From: CAYGZA01 sp964354135
Lineage (GTDB): Bacteria > Planctomycetota > Planctomycetia > Pirellulales > Thermoguttaceae
Reading direction: 5' to 3'
NCBI GenBank assembly: GCA_964354135.1
Contig: CAYGZA010000296.1
Span: 1-8,622, forward strand
Length of the DNA: 8,622 nt
Below are positions 1 through 5,151 of this stretch, piece by piece (position 1 is the first letter of the stretch; the number at the start of each line of letters is the position of its first letter). Below the pieces are notes generated by a model. The model was given only the letters and a program-made list of their open reading frames with translations, did not search any database and was not told where the DNA came from. Made by a program: the position numbers and the translations under genes.

Positions 1-1112
1 ACGAACATGCCGACCCGCGCCAAGGGGAGCATCACGACTGGGGGACGATGATCTTCAACTACGGCCGCCACGAAGTCCGCAACTTCCTCGTGTCCAACGC
101 CCTGTTCTGGTTCGACAAGTACCACATCGACGGGATCCGGGTCGACGCCGTGGCGTCGATGCTCTACCTCGATTACAGCCGCAAGGAAGGCGAGTGGGTC
201 CCCAACGAATACGGCGGGCGGGAGAACCTCAAGGCCATCGCCCTTATCAAGGAGCTCAACGAGCAGGTCCACCTGCAATTCCCAGGGGCCCTGACCATCG
301 CCGAGGAATCGACCGCGTGGGCCGCCGTGTCGCGGCCGACGTACGTCGGCGGGCTGGGGTTCAGCATGAAATGGAACATGGGCTGGATGAACGACACGCG
401 GCGCTACATGCGCCACGAGCCGATCCACCGCAAGTACCACCTCGACGATCTCACGTTCAGCCTCATCTACGCCTTCCACGAGAACTTCATCCTGCCCCTG
501 TCGCACGACGAGGTGGTGCACGGCAAAGGGTCGCTCCTGGGCCAGATGCCGGGCGACCTGTGGCAGAAGTTCGCCAATCTGCGTCTGCTCTACAGCTACA
601 TGTGGACGCACCCCGGCAAGAAGCTCCTCTTCATGGGGTGCGACTTCGGCCAGTGGAACGAGTGGGATTACGACCAGAGCCTCCAGTGGCACCTCCTGCA
701 GTGGGACACGCACCGCGGCGTGCAGAAGTGCATGGCCGACCTGAACCGCCTCCTCCGCCGCGAGAAGGCCCTCTACGAGGTCGATTTCGACGGGCGCGGC
801 TTCTACTGGATCGACTGCCACGACTGCGACTCCAGCACCCTAAGCTACGTCCGCCGCGCCAAGGATCCCAACGATTTCCTGGTGATCGCCTGCAACTTCA
901 CGCCCGTGCCGCGGATGACGCACCGCCTGGGCGTGCCCAAGGGCTGCTGGTACGAGGAGATCTTCAACAGCGATTCGATGTACTACGGCGGGAGCAACCT
1001 CGGGAACGGCCCCGGCGTGCAAGCCGAGCAGATCCCGTGCCACGGCCAGCAGGCTTCGATCCAGCTCTGCCTGCCGCCCCTGGCCACGGTCGTCTTCAAG
1101 CCGCGGGCGTAG
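1..1112 (+). CDS. glgB: 1,4-alpha-glucan branching enzyme GlgB (5'-truncated by window edge)
   Basis: This enzyme transfers alpha-1,4 glucan segments to alpha-1,6 branch points during cytoplasmic glycogen synthesis (GH13 family). The reading frame is open from base 3, well before the first ATG at 48. The residues before that ATG (EHADPRQGEHHDWGT) match the conserved GlgB core, so 48 is not a start and the N-terminal part lies outside the window. Visible GH13 motifs in order are DGIRVDAV, with the nucleophile Asp encoded at 144-146; TIAEES, with the acid/base Glu near 303-308; and LPLSHDEVVHGK, with the His-Asp pair at 504-509. The C-terminal all-beta domain follows and ends normally in TVVFKP at the TAG stop (1110-1112). 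About 369 residues are visible, of the 630-730 usual for the family. No other glg gene is in view. A 142-bp non-coding stretch with no clear T-tailed terminator follows. Confidence 0.97.
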   Translation, partial: EHADPRQGEHHDWGTMIFNYGRHEVRNFLVSNALFWFDKYHIDGIRVDAVASMLYLDYSRKEGEWVPNEYGGRENLKAIALIKELNEQVHLQFPGALTIAEESTAWAAVSRPTYVGGLGFSMKWNMGWMNDTRRYMRHEPIHRKYHLDDLTFSLIYAFHENFILPLSHDEVVHGKGSLLGQMPGDLWQKFANLRLLYSYMWTHPGKKLLFMGCDFGQWNEWDYDQSLQWHLLQWDTHRGVQKCMADLNRLLRREKALYEVDFDGRGFYWIDCHDCDSSTLSYVRRAKDPNDFLVIACNFTPVPRMTHRLGVPKGCWYEEIFNSDSMYYGGSNLGNGPGVQAEQIPCHGQQASIQLCLPPLATVVFKPRA

Positions 1113-1240
1113 AGAGCGGCCTCGTAACGCCCCCTCTCCCACTATGAGACGGGATCGAGTCCCCCCAATAGCCGACTTGCGGGTGCGTCTGCGCGCCCCG
1201 GTTGCCTGCGGCGGCAGCGCGCCCTGCGACGTATCTTTGT

Positions 1241-1255
1241 TGGGAAGACTTCCCA
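1241..1255 (+). promoter_or_regulatory. 15-bp palindrome covering the Shine-Dalgarno of the PilZ-like gene
   Basis: TGGGAAG-A-CTTCCCA is a perfect inverted repeat that ends on the A of the ATG at 1255. It contains the only Shine-Dalgarno-like sequence (GGAAG, 1243-1247). As RNA it could fold into a six-pair stem with a GAC triloop and hide the ribosome site. As DNA it could be a protein-binding site. Either role is inference; a perfect 7-bp-arm palindrome can also arise by chance. Confidence 0.3.
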
Positions 1256-1656
1256 TGAAAGCCAAGAACTTCAGATACTTCCCCCGCAAACCCCGGCATC
1301 CGGCGGCCGGAAACAACCAACTCCGCGTCGTCGTGGCGCGGTCCCGTGGAAGCGTTCCCAAACGCCTCCAGGCGGAGCTGACCAATTTCTCACGCCACGG
1401 CTTTCAACTCCGCGTTGCCTTTCCGTTGAAAGTCGAGGAACCGATCAACGTGCGATTTCACGAGGAGGCGACGGGGCTCCGCCTTGCCTTGCCCGCCCTC
1501 GTGCGGTGGCGCGGGCCGGAACGCGACGGCAAGTGGTTGGTGGGCTGCCTATCCGCCCGCGAGGTAGACCTGGAGACCCTCGGCGAGCTGTTTCTAAGCA
1601 ACGTCCTCGCCTCGGAGGGCCCGTCGTCGAAAGCCGCCGCGACTACGTCGGCTTGA
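1255..1656 (+). CDS. Small PilZ-like domain protein
   Basis: This 133-residue, probably cytoplasmic protein has no signal peptide or membrane segment. Residues 40-113 resemble a PilZ beta-barrel: LTNFSRHGFQL (42-52) supplies the (D/N)xSxxG motif, followed by alternating strands, ALVRW (81-85) and a late G97. PilZ domains commonly bind cyclic di-GMP. Here the upstream arginine motif is loose: R24, R29 and R31 do not form a clean RxxxR, so ligand binding is uncertain. The frame is open back to an ATG at 1144, but that start has no Shine-Dalgarno and encodes a low-complexity Arg/Pro-rich extension. The ATG at 1255 has GGAAG seven bases upstream and is preferred. The 1113-1254 leader is GC-rich, with GCGCGC arms at 1191-1196 and 1217-1222. 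The 3' end overlaps the convergent methyltransferase gene by 14 bp. The family call is by eye and moderately secure. Confidence 0.7.
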   Translation: MKAKNFRYFPRKPRHPAAGNNQLRVVVARSRGSVPKRLQAELTNFSRHGFQLRVAFPLKVEEPINVRFHEEATGLRLALPALVRWRGPERDGKWLVGCLSAREVDLETLGELFLSNVLASEGPSSKAAATTSA

Positions 1657-2650
1657 TCGCCAAGACGACGGAACTCATGTCCTCGGCCTTGACGCGCAGC
1701 TCGGGACCGGTGAACCCGGCCGACTGGAGGTCGTCAGCGATCTCCTCGAACGTGTAGGTGCCGCCGCGCTCCGTGGCGGCGAGCATGTTGATGGCGAACA
1801 GGGCCCCGAAAACCGGCCGCGTGCGGCAGGGCTCCATCACAACGTCACGAATGGCGATCCGCCCGCCGGGCGTCAAGGCCCGGAAGACCTTAGCAAACAG
1901 CTCCCGGCTCTCTTCGCGGGAATGCTGATGGATAATCGCACTGACCCAGGCGAAGTCGGCGCCGGCCGGCAACTCGTCCCGGTAGAAATCCCCCGCGGCG
2001 AAGTCCACGCGGTCGGCCAGCTCCGTGGCCCCGACGCGCCGGCGGGCCTGCGCGATCGCGTCCGGGAGGTCGAAGATCGTCGCGCGGGAGCCCGGCACCG
2101 CCCGCAAGAAGGCGAGCGCCCAGGTCCCCGAGGCCCCGCCGACATCCAAGAGGTGCCGAAACCGCAGGAGCCCAAGCCGCGCCACCAGGCCGTCGGCGAA
2201 GGGACCGGAGATCGAGTGCATCCCCGCGATGAAGGCGGCCCGGTCGGCCTCAAAGCCGCGGATGCTCGCCTGCCGCGGCCCGGGAATCCCTGCCCTGACC
2301 ACCCAGGCCAACTGCGACCAGCTCCGCAGCACCGTCATGCTGTGCAGGACCATCGGGAGAACGGTTTGCGGCGTGTCGTGGGTCAAGAGGAGACGCAGTT
2401 CGGCCGGCACCGAATACCGGTCGCCGTCCTTGTCGAGCAGGTCCAGCGCGGCCAGCGCATCCAGCAGCATCGTGGTGGCGCGGAGGTCCGAGTCCAGCTT
2501 GGCCGCAACCCCTTGGGCCGGCATAGACCGGTCGTCCAGAAGGCCGAACAGGTCGAGTTCCGCAGCGGCCCCCAGCACGCACGCAGGGCGGAATCCCGCC
2601 ATCATTTCCAGAATCTCCCCTCCTGCGGGGAGTGCGGGTTTTTCAGTCAT
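1643..2650 (-). CDS. SAM-dependent O-methyltransferase, plant-OMT/CrtF-like (Methyltransf_2 fold)
   Basis: The 335-residue protein has the two-part layout of small-molecule O-methyltransferases. An N-terminal winged-helix dimerisation region (about 10-95) is followed by a Rossmann SAM domain. Motif I is LDVGGASG (168-175), the ribose-binding acidic loop is FDLP (193-196), then GDFY (220-223), the catalytic-region His in IIHQHSREES (H241), LTPGGRIAIRD (259-269), and a C-terminal TYTFEEIADDLQSAGF block. These match the family that includes hydroxyneurosporene methyltransferase. The acceptor cannot be predicted, and no pigment or polyketide genes are nearby. The start at 2650 is chosen because GGAGAA lies six bases upstream; the frame extends to 2734 but that extension has no such site. 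The gene is divergent from transglutaminase-like gene A and convergent with the PilZ-like gene. Confidence 0.88.
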   Translation of the reverse strand: MTEKPALPAGGEILEMMAGFRPACVLGAAAELDLFGLLDDRSMPAQGVAAKLDSDLRATTMLLDALAALDLLDKDGDRYSVPAELRLLLTHDTPQTVLPMVLHSMTVLRSWSQLAWVVRAGIPGPRQASIRGFEADRAAFIAGMHSISGPFADGLVARLGLLRFRHLLDVGGASGTWALAFLRAVPGSRATIFDLPDAIAQARRRVGATELADRVDFAAGDFYRDELPAGADFAWVSAIIHQHSREESRELFAKVFRALTPGGRIAIRDVVMEPCRTRPVFGALFAINMLAATERGGTYTFEEIADDLQSAGFTGPELRVKAEDMSSVVLAIKPT

Positions 2651-2755
2651 GATCGGTTCTCCATGGAGTTGGGTTAGTTGTTTGGGAGGGGGATGATCTT
2701 GCGGGGCGACCGGAATCCCGAATCCGGACCTCAATCCAGACTACAATAGAGAAAA

Positions 2756-2783
2756 GGCCTCCCCATGTGAACTGGGAGAGGCC
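2756..2783 (+). promoter_or_regulatory. Stem-loop in the leader of transglutaminase-like gene A
   Basis: Bases 2756-2764 pair with 2774-2783 to give nine base pairs with one bulged A (2777) and a nine-base loop. It ends two bases before the GGAGAC Shine-Dalgarno (2785-2790) of the gene starting at 2798. It lies in the 147-bp divergent spacer, where TACAAT (2742-2747) is a possible but unsupported -10 element for rightward transcription; no good -35 is seen. The hairpin could affect translation of the downstream gene or protect the transcript's 5' end. There is no T-run, so it is not a typical terminator. Confidence 0.35.
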
Positions 2784-2797
2784 CGGAGACGCCCGCC

Positions 2798-3763
2798 GTG
2801 CGGCTAGGACTCTTTCTTGCGACCGCTCCCTTCTGGATTCTGCCGCTCTCTGCCCGGGGGCAGTTCCAGGACGATGCACCGGCCACAACGAACCTCGGCG
2901 AAGTCGTCGTGCAGCGGTGGCGCATCGGAATGGTCGTCACCGCGGAGAGGAGCGGATTCCGGAAGATCGTCGGGACGATCGCGGTCCCCACCGACTGGCC
3001 CGAACAGCGGGTCCGCGTGATCGAGAACGAACTCTCGCGGGACGTCTCGATCGATTTCCAGACGGTGGAGAACACGGCCCGGCAAATGGTCGTCAAGATT
3101 CCCGCGCTGGCCGAGGGGCAGGAAGCCAAGGCCATCGTGGTTTTGGAAATCCAGCGGACCTTGCCGCTGCCGCCGGACGAGACGGACTCGCTGGTGCTGC
3201 CGAATCCGAAGAAGCTGGATCGGAGAATGGCGGTGCATCTCGGGCCGAGCCCGTACATCGAGAGCACCCATCCGGAGATTAAGAAGGCCGCGGCCGCCGC
3301 CGGCGCCGGCAAGCAAGCCGCGTGGCAGAAGGTGGAAGCGATCTACGACTGGGTGCGCCAGAAGGTGCAATACAAGGACGAGCCGCTCAAAGGGGCCCTG
3401 GCGGCCCTGCGCGACGGCACCGGGGACTGCGATGAGCTGAGCTCGCTCTTCATCGCCCTCTGCCGCGCCAACGACATTCCCGCCCGAACCGTCCGCGTGC
3501 CGGGGCACTGCTATCCCGAGTTTTATCTCTTGGATGCCCAAGGCAAAGGGCGCTGGTATCCCTGCCAGACCGCCGGCACGCGGGCGTTCGGCGGGATGCC
3601 CGACCCTCGCCCCATCCTCCAGAAAGGCGACAACGTTCCGGGGATCGATCCAAGCACAAAGAAAAGGGTGCGGTATCGCTTCCTGCCGGAGAACCTGATC
3701 GGGCTGCCGGCGGGCCCGGGAGGCAACTTGAAGCTTCAACTGGTCTGTGAGCCGGTCAAATAG
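2798..3763 (+). CDS. Exported transglutaminase-like protein A (catalytic Cys present)
   Basis: This 321-residue protein starts with GTG, seven bases after GGAGAC. An N-terminal export signal (about 1-21, hydrophobic LGLFLATAPFWILPL, then SARG before QFQD) predicts secretion to the periplasm or beyond. Residues 30-135 form a strand-rich region without a recognised motif. The transglutaminase-like core runs from about 165 to 260. It includes YDWVRQKVQY, LRDGTGDCDELSSLFIALCR with the predicted nucleophile Cys211, IPARTV, and GHCYPEFYLL with His237. The usual third triad residue, the Asp of WxPxD, is Gln257 in WYPCQ. Such folds act as proteases, amidases or cross-linkers; the substrate here is unknown. 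The next gene on the strand encodes a paralog of nearly equal length, after a 317-bp repeat-rich spacer with an assembly gap. The family call is firm; activity is inferred. Confidence 0.87.
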   Translation: MRLGLFLATAPFWILPLSARGQFQDDAPATTNLGEVVVQRWRIGMVVTAERSGFRKIVGTIAVPTDWPEQRVRVIENELSRDVSIDFQTVENTARQMVVKIPALAEGQEAKAIVVLEIQRTLPLPPDETDSLVLPNPKKLDRRMAVHLGPSPYIESTHPEIKKAAAAAGAGKQAAWQKVEAIYDWVRQKVQYKDEPLKGALAALRDGTGDCDELSSLFIALCRANDIPARTVRVPGHCYPEFYLLDAQGKGRWYPCQTAGTRAFGGMPDPRPILQKGDNVPGIDPSTKKRVRYRFLPENLIGLPAGPGGNLKLQLVCEPVK

Positions 3764-3769
3764 GACGTT

Positions 3770-3810
3770 CAATCCTCAAGGTTCAATGACCAAGACCCAA
3801 TGACCAAGAC
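3770..3810 (+). repeat. Left array: three 14-bp units, inverted relative to the right array
   Basis: Units start at 3770 (CAATCCTCAAGGTT, degenerate), 3784 (CAATGACCAAGACC) and 3798 (CAATGACCAAGAC). Read as the complement they are close to the AGCCTTGGTCATTG unit that repeats at 3954-4022. The array begins seven bases after the stop of transglutaminase-like gene A. About 36 bases of non-repetitive sequence follow. Then a GTCATTG heptamer in the opposite orientation (3847-3853) abuts the gap, which suggests the right-hand array begins there. Confidence 0.85.
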
Positions 3811-3853
3811 AGCCACCATCTCGACGGCGCTGAGTCTATCTCGTTCGTCATTG

Positions 3854-3953
3854 NNNNNNNNNNNNNNNNNNNNNNNNNNNNNNNNNNNNNNNNNNNNNNN
3901 NNNNNNNNNNNNNNNNNNNNNNNNNNNNNNNNNNNNNNNNNNNNNNNNNNNNN
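3854..3953. other. Assembly gap of exactly 100 Ns
   Basis: The run is 100 Ns, the conventional placeholder for a gap of unknown length. It sits inside an inverted repeat array, which explains the assembly break. The true distance between the flanking genes, and anything inside the gap, cannot be known from this window. Confidence 0.95.
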
Positions 3954-4022
3954 AGCCTTGGTCATTGAGCCTTGGTCATTGAGCCTTGGTCATTGAGCCT
4001 TGGTCATTGAGCCTTGGTCATT
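3954..4022 (+). repeat. Right array: five tandem 14-bp units made of two heptamers
   Basis: Four identical AGCCTTGGTCATTG units start at 3954, 3968, 3982 and 3996. A fifth starts at 4010 and is truncated or altered at its last base (AGCCTTGGTCATT). Each unit reads as two related heptamers, AGCCTTG and GTCATTG. The array starts directly after the N gap, so the copy number is a minimum. It is inverted relative to the left array at 3770-3810. It resembles in style the short tandem heptamer repeats known from cyanobacteria, but no relation is claimed. Confidence 0.93.
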
Positions 4023-4080
4023 CCTGTCCGGCCGGACCCGGATCAACTCAACATCGAGGCAATTGCTGAGGGCGCGCTCG

Positions 4081-5043
4081 GTGAACCTGCAACGACTCTT
4101 AACGGCGGTCCTTATTCTCCTCTGCTCGGTCTCCTCGGCCTGGGCCCAGTTCCAGGAAACGCAGGACGTGAAAGGCCCGAAGCTGGGGGAGGCCCAAGTG
4201 CAGCGCTGGCAATTCGGGATGGCCATCCAGGCCACGGGCGGGCCGTGCAGCAAGCTGGTGGGCTACGTTCCGCTTCCCACCGAATGGCCCGAACAACAAC
4301 TCTCGATCACCGAGGAGGACTTCTCGCCCAACGTCCGGGTCGGCTACGAGATGGTCGAAGGAACGGTCAAGCTGATGGTCGTGCGGATCCCACGCCTTGC
4401 GCCCGGCGAGGAGGCCAAGGCCATCGTGACCTACGAAGTCAGGCGCCGTCCCATGTCGCCGCCGGACCGCCCGGGCATCTATGTGTTCCCAGACCCGCAA
4501 AAACTCCCCCGCAACGTTCGCCCGTATCTGGCCAACAGCCCGCTGATCGAGAGCAGGAGCCCGAAGATCAAGGCCCTGCTCAAGCAAGTGGGCGCCGACA
4601 AGGAGAAGGCGTGGGAGAAGATCGAAGCGACGTACGATTGGGTTCGGGAGAACGTCCAGCACAAGAAAGGCCCGCCCAAGGGCGCCTTGGCGGCACTCCG
4701 CGACCGCAGCGGAGGCGCCGAGGACCTGACCGCGCTGTTCGTCGCCCTCTGCCGCGCCCGCGAGGTCCCTGCCCGGACCGTCTGGGTATCGGGCCACTGT
4801 TATCCCGAGTTCTACCTTCTGGACGACGAGGGCAAGGGTCACTGGTTTCCCTGCGAGATGGTCGGCGGCCGCATTTTCGGCGGCGTGGCGGAGCAGCGGC
4901 CGATCGTCGAGAAGGGCGACAGTTTCCGCCCTCCCTACGACCGCCGCGAGCGGCAGAGCTTCCTCAAGGAGTACCTCACCGGCGAGATACCGCCCGGCGC
5001 CAAGCCCAAGACCCGCTTCATTCGCGTGCCGGCGGGGCAATAG
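4081..5043 (+). CDS. Exported transglutaminase-like paralog B lacking the catalytic Cys (probable pseudoenzyme)
   Basis: This 320-residue protein is a clear paralog of gene A. Shared blocks include GEAQVQRW/GEVVVQRW, PTEWPEQ, PGEEAKAIV, YDWVRENVQ, KGALAALRD, ALCRAREVPARTV, and an identical GHCYPEFYLLD. The nucleophile position is changed: A has GDCDEL, B has GGAEDL with Ala213. His239 is kept and the third triad position is Glu259 (WFPCE). An N-terminal export signal (LLTAVLILLCSVSSAWA before QFQE) predicts secretion. The GTG at 4081 is chosen because GAGGG lies seven bases upstream and the resulting length and signal peptide match A. The frame also opens at 4000, but that start lies inside the repeat array. 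The frame is intact, with no stops or shifts, which argues for retained use as a binding or scaffold protein rather than decay. That function is inferred. Confidence 0.87.
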   Translation: MNLQRLLTAVLILLCSVSSAWAQFQETQDVKGPKLGEAQVQRWQFGMAIQATGGPCSKLVGYVPLPTEWPEQQLSITEEDFSPNVRVGYEMVEGTVKLMVVRIPRLAPGEEAKAIVTYEVRRRPMSPPDRPGIYVFPDPQKLPRNVRPYLANSPLIESRSPKIKALLKQVGADKEKAWEKIEATYDWVRENVQHKKGPPKGALAALRDRSGGAEDLTALFVALCRAREVPARTVWVSGHCYPEFYLLDDEGKGHWFPCEMVGGRIFGGVAEQRPIVEKGDSFRPPYDRRERQSFLKEYLTGEIPPGAKPKTRFIRVPAGQ

Positions 5044-5053
5044 GCCCCCGCAC

Positions 5054-5107
5054 CAGTAGGACAGGCGTCCTCGCCTGTCGCAGTAGGACAGGCGTCCTCG
5101 CCTGTCG
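5054..5107 (+). repeat. Two perfect tandem 27-bp units, each with an 8-bp-arm hairpin
   Basis: Copies at 5054-5080 and 5081-5107 are identical and begin CAGTAGGACAGG. Each contains arms GACAGGCG and CGCCTGTC around a TCCT loop (5060-5079 and 5087-5106). The pair starts 11 bases after the stop of gene B and ends 45 bases before the start of the glycoside hydrolase gene. No T-run follows. They look like a dispersed palindromic (REP-like) element, which could stabilise the upstream mRNA end or weaken read-through into the next gene. Dispersal elsewhere in the genome cannot be seen here. Confidence 0.9.
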
Positions 5108-5151
5108 CTTTGCGCCCGGATGCGCTGGCTACCATGAGAGGAGCACAGACC

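Larger units (their letters stand above)
3764..4080. other. Intergenic region with inverted heptamer arrays and assembly gap
   Basis: This 317-bp stretch between the two transglutaminase-like genes holds no supportable gene. In order it contains three 14-bp units, a unique spacer, a reversed heptamer, 100 Ns, five 14-bp units in the opposite orientation, and about 58 bp of leader for gene B with GAGGG at 4069-4073. Short open frames here arise only from the repeats and Ns. The leader contains a 12-bp perfect palindrome, GTCCGGCCGGAC (4026-4037), of unknown meaning. Confidence 0.85.

Noticed and set aside
1112..1138. GAGAG/CTCTC inverted repeat after glgB as a terminator.
   Set aside because: There are only five pairs with a 17-base loop and no T-run.
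1144..1254. Upstream ATG start for the PilZ-like gene, adding 37 residues.
   Set aside because: It has no Shine-Dalgarno and the extension is low-complexity and outside the domain. The 1255 start is better supported.
3770..4022. A CRISPR array.
   Set aside because: Units are 14 bp with no unique spacers between them, they are arranged in inverted groups, and no cas gene is present.
4026..4037. GTCCGGCCGGAC perfect palindrome as an operator for gene B.
   Set aside because: A 12-bp palindrome of G and C is not rare in such DNA, and nothing else supports a regulatory role.
5054..5107. A pair of classic intrinsic terminators.
   Set aside because: The hairpins are strong but neither is followed by a T-run, and the second leads straight into the next gene's leader.
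5110..5151. TTG (5110) and ATG (5134) as starts for the glycoside hydrolase.
   Set aside because: TTG 5110 sits right beside the repeat with no ribosome site. ATG 5134 overlaps the strong GAGGAG that serves GTG 5152.
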